Shown one piece after another: positions 44,202 through 53,026 of a stretch of DNA of 64,000 nucleotides. The translations under genes were made by a program, and so were the position numbers. How positions within the stretch are numbered: position 1 is the first letter of the stretch; each line of letters opens with the position of its first letter. Under the pieces are notes generated by a model. It had not been told where the DNA came from. It made no database searches and worked only from the letters and a program-made list of their open reading frames with translations. The DNA is from Liquorilactobacillus cacaonum DSM 21116 (GTDB lineage Bacteria > Bacillota > Bacilli > Lactobacillales > Lactobacillaceae). The DNA lies in NCBI RefSeq assembly GCF_001436735.1, contig NZ_AYZE01000008.1:62001-126000 (forward strand), read 5' to 3'.

Positions 44202-45140
44202 TTATTCAATAAAAAAGCCATACCACTTATCCATTACTTTTGGTAAATATTCATGTCCATATTCAGGTAACATTACTAATTCTTTAGAGCTCTTTATCCG
44301 ATTAAATGCAGCCATCTGTGTTTCAGGAGGCACTACCTGATCATTTAACCCCATTGCCCACTTAACTTCTGCTTTAATATTTTCTGCAAAATACTTGATA
44401 TCAATATATTCAAGAGTATCAAAGACCTCTTTTTCCTTTACATGTAGGGAATCACGATATCTAAACCAATATTGTAGCTCACTAAAAGCAGTTTGATCTC
44501 CTAATTTGAACGCTTTTTTAAAATCAGATAAGAAAGGATAACAAACTTGCACTTTATAAATATCTGGGATAAGCCCCGCACAAGCAATTGCTAATCCACC
44601 TCCCTGGGAAACACCCTGCAGAAAAATTTTCTTTTCATTCACGTATTCCAATGATTTTAAAATATTCACAGCTTGAACTGTATCCAAGTAAACATTACGA
44701 TAATATAATCGAGCAGGATTTTCTTCCTCGATACCTCTTATCAAGAGTCCCTTCAGTACATCACCTTTTACAGTATCTGCATATGTTGATTGGCCACCTT
44801 GACCACGACAATCCATTGCCATAACAACAAATCCCTCTGCTACCCACGATATTTTTGAAGTATAGTCTCCTGCATCACAATGATAACCATGAAAAATCAA
44901 CATTGCTTTATGCTTTTTTTTGGTAACCTTAGGAACAAGCAATTGGCAATGAACCTGGGCATTTCCAACTCCATTAAAATAAAGGTCATAAAAATTGGCT
45001 ATATTTGATGGAATATTGACTTGATTCAACTTAAATCCAATTCCTCTTTGTTGAACCTCACTAACTCCATTTTCCCAAAATTCATCAAAACCAATTGGCT
45101 TTTCACCAATTCCCATATAATTTGAATATTTATTTTCCAC
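44202..45140 (-). CDS. Acetylxylan esterase / cephalosporin-C deacetylase family (AXE1, CE7)
   Basis: This 312-residue alpha/beta hydrolase should remove acetyl groups from sugars. S178 is the nucleophile in GVSQGGG. RGQGGQS is at 112-118, an Asp is in LNDQVVPPE near 268 and the His is in YGHEY near 298, as in CE7 enzymes. There is no signal peptide, so it acts inside the cell on imported saccharides. It is the last gene of a PTS operon that also holds a GH1 enzyme and a second esterase, 18 bp behind the GH1 gene. Confidence 0.88.
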   Translation of the reverse strand: MENKYSNYMGIGEKPIGFDEFWENGVSEVQQRGIGFKLNQVNIPSNIANFYDLYFNGVGNAQVHCQLLVPKVTKKKHKAMLIFHGYHCDAGDYTSKISWVAEGFVVMAMDCRGQGGQSTYADTVKGDVLKGLLIRGIEEENPARLYYRNVYLDTVQAVNILKSLEYVNEKKIFLQGVSQGGGLAIACAGLIPDIYKVQVCYPFLSDFKKAFKLGDQTAFSELQYWFRYRDSLHVKEKEVFDTLEYIDIKYFAENIKAEVKWAMGLNDQVVPPETQMAAFNRIKSSKELVMLPEYGHEYLPKVMDKWYGFFIE

Positions 45141-45158
45141 TATTCAATACACACCTCT

Positions 45159-46547
45159 TTAAAATCCATTTCTTTTACTCAACTTTTCAAACCAATAACC
45201 TGACTTCTTTATTGTTTTAACTTGAGTGTGTATGTCATTTCTAATTAGCCCATATCTATTACGATATGCATTTTTCCATGACCAACAATCTATCCCAGTC
45301 CATGTAAAATATCCTTGGCAATGTGAGCCTTCACTGATTCCTTTTTGAAGTTCACTGAGATGGTTTTTCATGAAATCAATTCGGTAGTCATCTTGAACAA
45401 TTCCGGTTTCATCTATGAACCTTTCTTCGTTAGAAACACCCATCCCATTTTCAGAAATAAACCAATCGATATTCTCATAGTTATCTCTAATGTTAATTGC
45501 AATATCATATAGTGATTTTGGATATATCTCCCAGTTCTTATCGACATTCATAACTCTTCCAGGCATTTCATAATCATCAAAATAAATATCAGGCATCCAG
45601 TCTTGTAAACTATTTGCCGCAATATCTGGACTTTGCACTCTCATAGGATGATAATAATTAACACCTAAGTTATCAATAGTATTGTTTTTTATGATATCCA
45701 ATTCTAAAGAAGTAGCATCCCAAAGCACCTTAGCTTCTCGTAATAATACAACTAATTCTTCAGGAAACTTGCCTTTTATAGCCGGATCTAAAAACATTTT
45801 ATTTGCCCAAAGTTCAGCAATATTTGCAGCTTTTTTGTCAGCTTCACTCTCACTTGCTGGATACGCTGGCGTTAGATTAAGAATTATTCCAATTTTCTTT
45901 TCCTTATTGCTTCCATATAATTTGTTAAATTCTAAAATGGCTTTTGCAGAAGCAAGGTTTATGTTATATGCAACTTGCACCGAAAGAGGGCCATTCACTT
46001 TTAAGGGATAATGAAATTTATATAAGTAAGCGCCATCTAAAATTACTTTGGGTTCATTAAATGTAAACCAATTATTTACACGATCACCAAACAATTTAAA
46101 ACATTGTCTTGCAAAAGCAGCATAAAGATCAACCACATGCTTAGATTCAAAACCACCATACTTATGTTGTAACTCAACTGGCATATCAAAATGGAAAAGA
46201 TTTATATAAGGTTCAATCCCATTTGCAAGCATTGTATCAATTACATCATTATAAAAACTAACAGCTTCAGCATTCAATGAAGCGGTTTCAAAATCATCAA
46301 TTAGACGACTCCACTGAATTGATGTTCTCAAAGCTTTAATTCCCGCTTTTTTCATCAAAAGCAAATCTTCCTTGTAGTCATTGAAGAAATTCGATGTTGT
46401 ATCTGGTCCAACTCCATCATAAAAAGCAGTAGGTTCTTGTTGATACCAGTAATCAAAAACATTTTGATGTTGCTTCTTAAAATTACCTTCTGACTGAGGT
46501 CCCGAAGTGGCAGCCCCCCATACAAAATTTTGGGGAAATTCTAACAT
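45159..46547 (-). CDS. GH1 beta-glucosidase / 6-phospho-beta-glucosidase
   Basis: This 462-residue family 1 glycosidase has its acid/base E165 in TFNEP and nucleophile E366 in SENG. At the C-terminal loop the sequence is CWSWKNAYRNRYG: Ser and Tyr match the 6-phospho site spacing, but the Lys position is Asn. Thus the leaving sugar may be phosphorylated or not. The PTS context argues for a 6-phospho substrate, while the adjacent ROK kinase could phosphorylate released free sugar. It differs clearly from the GH1 enzyme at 1984-3366. Confidence 0.88.
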   Translation of the reverse strand: MLEFPQNFVWGAATSGPQSEGNFKKQHQNVFDYWYQQEPTAFYDGVGPDTTSNFFNDYKEDLLLMKKAGIKALRTSIQWSRLIDDFETASLNAEAVSFYNDVIDTMLANGIEPYINLFHFDMPVELQHKYGGFESKHVVDLYAAFARQCFKLFGDRVNNWFTFNEPKVILDGAYLYKFHYPLKVNGPLSVQVAYNINLASAKAILEFNKLYGSNKEKKIGIILNLTPAYPASESEADKKAANIAELWANKMFLDPAIKGKFPEELVVLLREAKVLWDATSLELDIIKNNTIDNLGVNYYHPMRVQSPDIAANSLQDWMPDIYFDDYEMPGRVMNVDKNWEIYPKSLYDIAINIRDNYENIDWFISENGMGVSNEERFIDETGIVQDDYRIDFMKNHLSELQKGISEGSHCQGYFTWTGIDCWSWKNAYRNRYGLIRNDIHTQVKTIKKSGYWFEKLSKRNGF

Positions 46548-46548
46548 T

Positions 46549-47424
46549 TTATTTACCTCCCTGTGTTGTTATATAATCTTCGACCGCTCCGCGTAAGTTA
46601 GCTTCTCCTTTATATTGACAAGCTTCTACAATAGGTTTAATACTTGCTATTCCAACCTTTCTTCTTATTATTGCAATTTTTTCATCAATCATGTTTAGTA
46701 GCTCTGGATTTTCGGAAATACTTCCCCCAATAATAATTTTTTCAGGATCAAAACTATATTGAATGTTATAAACTGCGGTTGCCAATACACTAATCATTCT
46801 TTCAATTCCTTCTTTTGCAATTAAATCATCTTGTTTTGCCAACTCAAAAACTTTTTTCCCACTGGCTTTTTTGCCTGTCTTTTGCTGATACCATTTTCCA
46901 AGTTCTACCGGTGAACCTAAGTTACTTAATGTATGCTCATCATCCGCTAACATATATCCGAACTCACCCCCAAAAAGATGTGCCCCATGCCAAATTTTTC
47001 GATCAATCACAACTGTTCCACCTACACCTGAACCAATTACTAAAAAAGCTAAACTTTGATTTTTTTCCCCCGCGCCTACTGCCAATTCTGCTAAAGCAGC
47101 ACAATTGGCATCATTTTCCAATGTAACTGGTAAGTCAAATATTTTTTTTAATTTTGATTGCATATCGAAGTTATGAATATATGGAATAGCTGAAGCTCCC
47201 TCAATAACACCACTCACTTTATTCACTGCTCCAGGAGAACTGATTGCAACTCCCACGATATCGATTTTTTCCTTTATTTTTTCGATCTCTGTAGCTAACA
47301 AATCATAAAAACTAGTTAAATCACTAGGAGTTTGAATTCGATGTATATCAAGTAATCTTGATTCATCCCAAGTTGCAAACTTAATCGTTGTTCCTCCTAT
47401 ATCCACTACTGCCAACTTTGTCAT
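46549..47424 (-). CDS. ROK family sugar kinase
   Basis: This 291-residue protein is a ROK-type kinase, starting TKLAVVDIGGTTIKFATWD with the ATP-binding DIGGT. The GSGVGGT and GAHLFGGEFGYM motifs follow near residues 126 and 146. The cysteine zinc motif of glucokinases is missing, as in BglK-like beta-glucoside kinases. No DNA-binding helix precedes it, so it is an enzyme and not a repressor. It overlaps the upstream esterase by 4 bases (ATGA) and lies 1 base before the GH1 gene. It probably phosphorylates glucose or a glucoside. Confidence 0.85.
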   Translation of the reverse strand: MTKLAVVDIGGTTIKFATWDESRLLDIHRIQTPSDLTSFYDLLATEIEKIKEKIDIVGVAISSPGAVNKVSGVIEGASAIPYIHNFDMQSKLKKIFDLPVTLENDANCAALAELAVGAGEKNQSLAFLVIGSGVGGTVVIDRKIWHGAHLFGGEFGYMLADDEHTLSNLGSPVELGKWYQQKTGKKASGKKVFELAKQDDLIAKEGIERMISVLATAVYNIQYSFDPEKIIIGGSISENPELLNMIDEKIAIIRRKVGIASIKPIVEACQYKGEANLRGAVEDYITTQGGK

Positions 47425-48938
47425 TTGCTTAACCTCGCTTTCTCCTTCTCAATCACAATTCTAAATGGCGATAAAGGTAACCCAAATTCATTAAAGATTC
47501 CTAAATTGGGGAAATTTATAAATCCGTATTCAACACTTGCTGCCCCTTGAGGCAAATCAATTTCAATTTTATTTCCAGCAAAATTATTTGCAGAAAATAA
47601 GGATTCTACTTTATTGCCCTTTGTTTTTACAACAAACTGTGTATTATTTTTAAAACTAAGCGTTAAAGCATGACTGACGATAATTGTTAAGCGATTTGCT
47701 TCATAACACATCTTTGTAATTCCAGGAGTTTCAGCATATTGATTTTCTTGTAGTATATTCCCAATTCGAATCCCTGGAGTTTTTTTATCCGTTGGATGAA
47801 TATTATGACTTTCTCCTAAGTCACTAATTGAACACAATTTTACATATGGAATTTTCATTGTAGCTCGTAATTGGACCTGTCGTATTTTTGCCCAAGTGTT
47901 ATCAATTCCATCTTCATAACCTGGTAATTGTATTAAAAGAAATGGTAACGATTTATCTCTAAAAAGTTCACGCCAAGTATTTATCAAGTTGCTTAGCAGT
48001 TCTTCATAATAATCAGCATTTTCGGTATCATTTTCTCCCTGATACCACACTACATTATTAAAGGTTCCATACTTTATTTGCAGAATCATCGTTTCAAAAA
48101 GTCCCCCTGGCCTCAAGTAACTTTCTGGTCTCATTGGCGGTGGCCAAGGAGTATGTCCAACAACATCTTTGACTTCATTTAATGTTTTTTCAGGATATTT
48201 CTTTTGATATTCCAGTAAACTATTTTGATGATTTTTTACTTTCTTTTCATAATTTAAATCTTCTTGATCAAAGTCAGCCTTAGTTTTGTTTAAAATTGCA
48301 TCTTCAAATGGTTTGATAAAATGGTCATTTAACACTTTGCTCTCTTTAAGAAGATTTAGAGGCAACCAGCAAGAAGCCGAGGTCCCACCTTTATAACAAT
48401 CTACAATACCTATTGGTCCTTCATAATCTCTTGCCAGCACCTTACTAGCATAAAAAGCAATTGCTGACATTCCACCAATATTGTCTCTTGTGGCCAACAG
48501 CCACTGCCCTTTTTTTAAATCTGTTGGTCTTTTTTTATTTCTTCTTTTATCAAAAAATTCAATTTGTGGTACATTGAAAAAATAAACACTGTCATTTTGA
48601 TATATCTTTTTTTCATTTTCAAAATGTTGCTCATCTTCCAGTTTAAATTCAATGTTAGATTGACCAGCAAATAGAAAAACCCTACCAAAGTGAACATTAT
48701 TTATTATTTGAGAAAAGCCACCACTTTTGCCAATAATGCTAATTGCCTTTTTTGAAGCAGCATGTGCAGGAAATTCTATTGACCATTCTCCCCTAGAGTC
48801 TGCACTTGTTTCAATCGTTACTTTTTCTAGAGATAGTAGGACTTTTGTATATGGTTTCACTGTCCCTCCAAATCTAATTTCTTTGTTAGCCGGTAAAACC
48901 ATGTTGTCAGAGAAATAATCTGCAAAAATTTGTCCCAT
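47421..48938 (-). CDS. SASA-type carbohydrate esterase (sialate O-acetylesterase family)
   Basis: This 505-residue SGNH-type hydrolase removes O-acetyl groups from carbohydrates. The nucleophile serine is in FAGQSNIEF, near residue 90. VWYQGENDTEN contains the conserved QGE, and NIHPTDK holds the Asp/His motif. An N-terminal beta-sandwich-like part (residues 1-80) precedes the catalytic domain. No signal peptide is seen, so it acts on imported sugar. ATG 48938 is 6 bases after AAGGTG; an in-frame GTG at 48947 is less likely. It follows the PTS IIA gene. Confidence 0.85.
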   Translation of the reverse strand: MGQIFADYFSDNMVLPANKEIRFGGTVKPYTKVLLSLEKVTIETSADSRGEWSIEFPAHAASKKAISIIGKSGGFSQIINNVHFGRVFLFAGQSNIEFKLEDEQHFENEKKIYQNDSVYFFNVPQIEFFDKRRNKKRPTDLKKGQWLLATRDNIGGMSAIAFYASKVLARDYEGPIGIVDCYKGGTSASCWLPLNLLKESKVLNDHFIKPFEDAILNKTKADFDQEDLNYEKKVKNHQNSLLEYQKKYPEKTLNEVKDVVGHTPWPPPMRPESYLRPGGLFETMILQIKYGTFNNVVWYQGENDTENADYYEELLSNLINTWRELFRDKSLPFLLIQLPGYEDGIDNTWAKIRQVQLRATMKIPYVKLCSISDLGESHNIHPTDKKTPGIRIGNILQENQYAETPGITKMCYEANRLTIIVSHALTLSFKNNTQFVVKTKGNKVESLFSANNFAGNKIEIDLPQGAASVEYGFINFPNLGIFNEFGLPLSPFRIVIEKEKARLSK

Positions 48939-48948
48939 TTTATTCACC

Positions 48949-49278
48949 TTACTTAATCTTAGACAATTCTGCCACTTTTTTATTCAAAGTAATAACTTTT
49001 TGAGCAACAGTTAACATCATGTCAGCTGAGATAAAATGATCTTGTGAGTGAATTAGCAGAATTGATTTTTCGACTTTTTCTCCGTTCATTTCTGCTGTCA
49101 TCCATGCAGTTTGAACATTATGTGCTTCATGTAAGACTTTCTTTGCTTCTTCTAACATATCATCTGCACTTTTAAAATCGTTTTTTTCAGCTAGACTCAT
49201 TGCTTGAATACATAAAGATTTTGCATTTCCAGCAATCGAAATCAATTGCATCGCTTTTTCTAATTGTTTTTCATCCAT
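48949..49278 (-). CDS. PTS lactose/cellobiose-family IIA component
   Basis: This 109-residue helical protein is a full-length PTS IIA. The phosphorylated His77 is in LIHSQDHF, with Asp80 as trimer metal ligand, and AHNVQT lies at 52-57. It passes phosphate from HPr to the IIB encoded at 50684. ATG 49278 is selected for AGAGG 8 bases upstream. It lies between the IIC and SASA-esterase genes. Confidence 0.9.
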   Translation of the reverse strand: MDEKQLEKAMQLISIAGNAKSLCIQAMSLAEKNDFKSADDMLEEAKKVLHEAHNVQTAWMTAEMNGEKVEKSILLIHSQDHFISADMMLTVAQKVITLNKKVAELSKIK

Positions 49279-49290
49279 TCTTATCACCTC

Positions 49291-50682
49291 TTATAATTCA
49301 GCAGTTGCTTGATCTTCAAGTTGTTTCGATTCATCAGCATTTATTCTGTTATCCATTTTGATAAAAGGAACGTAAATTACTACAGTAACTACAAAAATTA
49401 TAAGTTGAACAATTAATCCATTTATGCTGCCTGTATAGAGTAATCCAGATATTAATGTTGGTACTGTCCATGGTACATTATTAACAATTGGTGCAATAAA
49501 GCCAATCTTTGTAAAGAAAATACCAATATAGAAATCTATTGGCCATGTTATAACCCATGGAATAAAATATATAGGATTTAAAATGATTGGTAGCCCGAAT
49601 AAAACTGGTTCAGCTATGTTAAAAACTGCAGGCATAACCGCAACTTTTGCAACTTTCTTGACAGAAGCTCTTTTTGAAAAAATCATTAATGCCACAACAG
49701 GTGCAAGTGCGCCCATTCCAGCTGCAACCGTTGAAAAGTTCAAAAATAAAGTTGAATAAATATGATGCGCTTGACCAAGCATATTTTGAGTATCATTGAT
49801 GTTCCAAGTCAAACCGAAAATTGGTCCCCAAATTGATGTTGGATGAATTCCAAACCAAAATAAAAAGCCTTGACTAAACATTGCAATAAATGCAAAAAAT
49901 GCTGTTCCAGAAATTGCTAAAGCTGGTTTTTGAAGCATTGTAAGTAATAATTCAGGCATTGTTTGTCCCGTGAACATTGTACTTAATCCAGTCAAAATTA
50001 TAAATACACCCATTGTACAAACACCGGGAATTAGCGATTCAAAACTACGTGCAACAGCCGGTGGTACAGAGTCTGGCATCTTAATTGTAATATTTTTATT
50101 CAAAATTTTGTTGTAAATCCAAACTGCAAAACCACTGATTAGTAAAGCAGCAAAAACACCTTTTGTTCCAAAATACGTGGTATCCATATAATTCAAGACA
50201 TTAACTGCCTTCTTAGCACCCGTTGCAGTATATTCAAAATTCCAAGGCATACAAATGAAGAATGCACCTAACGCATATAAGACAGATGTCATATGTTCTT
50301 TACTCTTTGGAAAATATTTTCTTGAGAATGTATTTGAAAAAATTACAACAAGTAATACCGCAAAAGTACTCAAAGATCCATTTGAGACCAATCCTATAAG
50401 ATTCCCAGTTGTTGTAAGTCCATGAAACAATCCAGAAGCTTGCCAAGCTGACCAGGAACCACTAATCAATAATCCTAGCCTGAGTCCTTCCTTCCCAAAA
50501 ATCAACCCATTTGTTGGATCAATAAAAACATTTTGAATCATAATAGCAAAACCAGCAATCATCGAGGTTGCTGCAACAATAATGAATGAATCACGAAGAG
50601 TTAAAAGTAATTTATTTGCTGCAAGTTTACCAGCAAATGCCGTAAATTTCATCTCTAATCCTTGAAAATATTTTTTTTCCAT
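49291..50682 (-). CDS. PTS cellobiose-family IIC permease
   Basis: This 463-residue membrane permease of the lactose/cellobiose family has about ten hydrophobic segments and the conserved FNIAEPVLFGLPIILNP near residue 360. The short SDSVPPAVARSFESLIPG-type stretch (MPDSVPPAVARSF in this protein) marks the start of the second half. The substrate is likely an acetylated beta-glucoside, inferred only from the two esterase genes in the operon. It is 1 base after the IIB gene and 3 bases (after IIC stop) before the IIA region. Confidence 0.9.
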   Translation of the reverse strand: MEKKYFQGLEMKFTAFAGKLAANKLLLTLRDSFIIVAATSMIAGFAIMIQNVFIDPTNGLIFGKEGLRLGLLISGSWSAWQASGLFHGLTTTGNLIGLVSNGSLSTFAVLLVVIFSNTFSRKYFPKSKEHMTSVLYALGAFFICMPWNFEYTATGAKKAVNVLNYMDTTYFGTKGVFAALLISGFAVWIYNKILNKNITIKMPDSVPPAVARSFESLIPGVCTMGVFIILTGLSTMFTGQTMPELLLTMLQKPALAISGTAFFAFIAMFSQGFLFWFGIHPTSIWGPIFGLTWNINDTQNMLGQAHHIYSTLFLNFSTVAAGMGALAPVVALMIFSKRASVKKVAKVAVMPAVFNIAEPVLFGLPIILNPIYFIPWVITWPIDFYIGIFFTKIGFIAPIVNNVPWTVPTLISGLLYTGSINGLIVQLIIFVVTVVIYVPFIKMDNRINADESKQLEDQATAEL

Positions 50683-50683
50683 T

Positions 50684-50995
50684 TTACTCTATCCCCTCTC
50701 TTTTCAATCTATCTACTAATATCTCACCATCCATGCTTCCAAACTCTTGCATTGTTAGTTTTATAATTTTTTTACCTGGATGTTGCTTAACAATCTGGTC
50801 ATATGCCCAACTAATCTGTGGAGCTATTAAGATAACATCAACTTCTTCTGCAATTTCATCAATCATTCCTAAATCGTAAGCGTCAACTTGCACATTTTTT
50901 CCTTCTGCATCATAAACCTTTTGCATCTTGGAACCAGCTAAACTAGTTGACATACCACCTGAACAAAATAAAGCTACTTTTAATTCTTTTTCCAT
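50684..50995 (-). CDS. PTS cellobiose/beta-glucoside-family IIB component
   Basis: This 103-residue IIB protein has the phospho-cysteine C11 in FCSGGMSTS. It is the first gene of the esterase-PTS operon. ATG 50995 is chosen because AGGAGGAAC precedes it; an upstream in-frame extension to 51064 would cover the promoter. Expression starts from a near-consensus promoter at 51036-51064 with a cre site just downstream. Confidence 0.9.
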   Translation of the reverse strand: MEKELKVALFCSGGMSTSLAGSKMQKVYDAEGKNVQVDAYDLGMIDEIAEEVDVILIAPQISWAYDQIVKQHPGKKIIKLTMQEFGSMDGEILVDRLKREGIE

Positions 50996-51015
50996 AATTA
51001 AGTTCCTCCTTTTTT

Positions 51016-51029
51016 TGGTAACGTTTACA
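51016..51029 (-). promoter_or_regulatory. cre site of esterase-PTS operon
   Basis: The minus-strand sequence TGTAAACGTTACCA fits the cre consensus TGWAANCGNTNWCA at all but one position. It lies 7-20 bases downstream of the -10 box, over the expected transcription start, which suits CcpA repression. Confidence 0.8.
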
Positions 51030-51035
51030 TTAATT

Positions 51036-51064
51036 ATAATAAAACCGCTTACATAATTTGTCAA
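51036..51064 (-). promoter_or_regulatory. Sigma-A promoter of esterase-PTS operon
   Basis: Minus-strand -35 TTGACA (51059-51064) and -10 TATTAT (51036-51041) with a 17-base spacer. Confidence 0.85.
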
Positions 51065-51088
51065 TACATATTTTTAATTGTAATGACA
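51059..51088. promoter_or_regulatory. Candidate GntR operator at the esterase-PTS promoter
   Basis: TGTCAATACA (51059-51068) faces TGTAATGACA (51079-51088) as an inverted pair that overlaps the -35 box. The second half is identical, in opposite orientation, to TGTCATTACAA upstream of the GntR gene (51904-51914). Confidence 0.6.
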
Positions 51089-51133
51089 AATAAAAAACAC
51101 AATCCTTAAGTCTTGTCCTGTCTTTATCATTAT

Positions 51134-51835
51134 TTACTTTTTAATATGCTGTTTTATTTTATATTTGTTAGCTCTATAATAGTAGCGTGTCCATTCAAAC
51201 AGCTGACCACTATCCAGGAAAGTCCTTTGCTCACATTTTAATAGCGGTTCAAGTTTAGTAATTTGTAATATCCTATTTAATTTTTCATCCGAGATAACGG
51301 TTGAAATTTCACGAATTGCCGTTTTAGGATTTAACACAAGTTCATCTTCCAAAAAAGTATATAAAGAATGTTCAAAAACATCTAGTCGTATTCCCTGAAT
51401 AACTTTGGATGGTAGGTAGATTACTTGATATCCCATAATTTCATCGTTTTGTTTTAAAATCCGCTCTATTTTATAAACTAAGTCATATTCATTGATGTTA
51501 AGTTTGGCAGCCATTTCTTTTGAAGTTTTTTGTATTTCAAAATTCAATATTTCTATCTGATATTCTTCTAAGTTAAATAAGTCTAAGCTTTTTTTATCGA
51601 ATCCCTTTCCAACTCCATTTGCATCCTTTACAAAAGTACCTGAACCTTGAACTCGATATATTAGGCCTTGTTTTTCTAACTCATCTAAAGCTTTCCTTAC
51701 CGTTATTCTGCTCACGTTAAAGCTTTTTGCAATTTGGATTTCTTGTGGTAATTGATCATCTACTTTAAAATTCTCTTCATGGATTAATTGCCTAAAATGA
51801 TCAGCTATTATCACATATTTAGGAGTTTCCTTCAT
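51134..51835 (-). CDS. GntR/UTRA family transcriptional regulator
   Basis: This 233-residue regulator has an N-terminal winged helix (residues 5-70, with QEIQIAKSFNVSRITVRKALDELEKQGLIYRVQGSGTFV-type sequence) and a C-terminal UTRA effector domain (about 90-225). GAGGAA is 6 bases before ATG 51835. It lies directly upstream of the esterase-PTS operon in the same direction and shares an operator motif with it. It likely represses the operon until a sugar phosphate binds; effector unknown. Confidence 0.88.
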   Translation of the reverse strand: MKETPKYVIIADHFRQLIHEENFKVDDQLPQEIQIAKSFNVSRITVRKALDELEKQGLIYRVQGSGTFVKDANGVGKGFDKKSLDLFNLEEYQIEILNFEIQKTSKEMAAKLNINEYDLVYKIERILKQNDEIMGYQVIYLPSKVIQGIRLDVFEHSLYTFLEDELVLNPKTAIREISTVISDEKLNRILQITKLEPLLKCEQRTFLDSGQLFEWTRYYYRANKYKIKQHIKK

Positions 51836-51903
51836 ACTAAATTCCTCACATTCTCATTGTTTAACGTTACTCAATAAAAATATTACTCCAATTATTAGAT
51901 AAA

Positions 51904-51914
51904 TGTCATTACAA
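51904..51914 (+). promoter_or_regulatory. Candidate GntR autoregulatory operator
   Basis: TGTCATTACAA upstream of the GntR gene is identical to the reverse complement of 51078-51088 at the PTS promoter. This supports autoregulation. The rest of 51915-52056 has no gene. Confidence 0.5.
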
Positions 51915-52056
51915 ATAACTTATTTTATAAGACAACTTAAAAAAGAAAAGAAGTATAACACTAATTGGGAGACTTCATAAACTAACAAAAAATCATTTAA
52001 ATAGCATTAAGCTTTATTATTCATAAAAGATTGAAGAGAAAAACATGTTTATACGG

Positions 52057-52108
52057 AAAAAGAGGGACTAAATCAAAAATTAACTTTTGATTTAGTCCCT
52101 CTTTTTTT
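52057..52108. terminator. Strong terminator after RpiR gene
   Basis: A long stem pairs AGAGGGACTAAATCAAAA with TTTTGATTTAGTCCCTCT around a 6-base loop. It has T-rich sequence on the plus side and TTTTT on the minus side after the A-rich arm. It ends the RpiR transcript and belongs to the hairpin family with TCAAAAATTAA-type apexes. Confidence 0.9.
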
Positions 52109-52126
52109 GACCTTATATCAGATTTT

Positions 52127-52966
52127 TTAAATCTTGGTATCAGAAATAATTGTTTCATGCCCCATAATCTTGCTCAATCGTTTCCGGTCTTTTGCTATCA
52201 GCAATAAAAAGATAGTTTCTATTACTGTCATCGCTGCAACCCTGGAAAAATAATACTCTGATTGCAGGACCCTTTGTCGAACCGCTGTTCTCAAATGATA
52301 GTCTGCTTCAAGTGCAATAGGTGAATCATTGCGGTTAGTAATTGCAATAATCTTCATTCCTTGCTTCTTTGCAACAGCCATCTGCTTCAATAATGCTTTA
52401 GACTCTCCAGAATTTGAAATAACCATTAATACATCTGAATTTTTCAGATTTAGTGTTTGCCCAATTGATGTTTGCCATGACTCTGAGCAAATCGCTAAAA
52501 TACCAATTTGATTAAAGCGATACGAGGCATCTTCAACGACTGGAAAAGTATTTCCTTCCGCTGCAATTTGTAAAACACGTGCCTCTTCTATTAATCTCAT
52601 TACATTTTCAATTGTTGCACTTGCAATACTGGTCAACGTATTTGTTATCTCAGCATTCTTATTGTCTTTAATATTGGCAAGCGCCTGTTGAACATTATCG
52701 ATATTAATAACTTTATAATAACTAGATTCATCATCAGAAACTTTTGCCAGTTCAATCTTTAATTGATGAAATCCATTTAACTGTAAATTCTTACAAAAAC
52801 GAGAAACAGATGCCTCGCTCACAACTGCATTCGTCGCTAATTCAGATATCGTATAGTTAACTGCATCTCCAGGATTTTTCAAAATAACCTGTGCAATTTT
52901 TTTGTCAGTTTGTGTCATCGCATTTAAATTGCTGTATATCGTATCGATTACATTTTCACTGCTCAT
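52127..52966 (-). CDS. RpiR/MurR family transcriptional regulator
   Basis: This 279-residue regulator has an N-terminal helix-turn-helix (SELATNAVVSEASVSRFCKNL, about residues 40-60) and a C-terminal SIS sugar-phosphate binding domain (about 120-260, with VLMVISNSGESKALLKQM). GGAGG precedes ATG 52966. It follows the fructose-type PTS gene by 60 bases in the same direction. It probably senses a sugar phosphate and controls the PTS and the divergent RpiA-like operon. Confidence 0.88.
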   Translation of the reverse strand: MSSENVIDTIYSNLNAMTQTDKKIAQVILKNPGDAVNYTISELATNAVVSEASVSRFCKNLQLNGFHQLKIELAKVSDDESSYYKVINIDNVQQALANIKDNKNAEITNTLTSIASATIENVMRLIEEARVLQIAAEGNTFPVVEDASYRFNQIGILAICSESWQTSIGQTLNLKNSDVLMVISNSGESKALLKQMAVAKKQGMKIIAITNRNDSPIALEADYHLRTAVRQRVLQSEYYFSRVAAMTVIETIFLLLIAKDRKRLSKIMGHETIISDTKI

Positions 52967-53026
52967 TAATTTGGTCCTCCAAATAACTATTAAAAATTAT
53001 TTTAACTATACCATATCGTTAATTCC

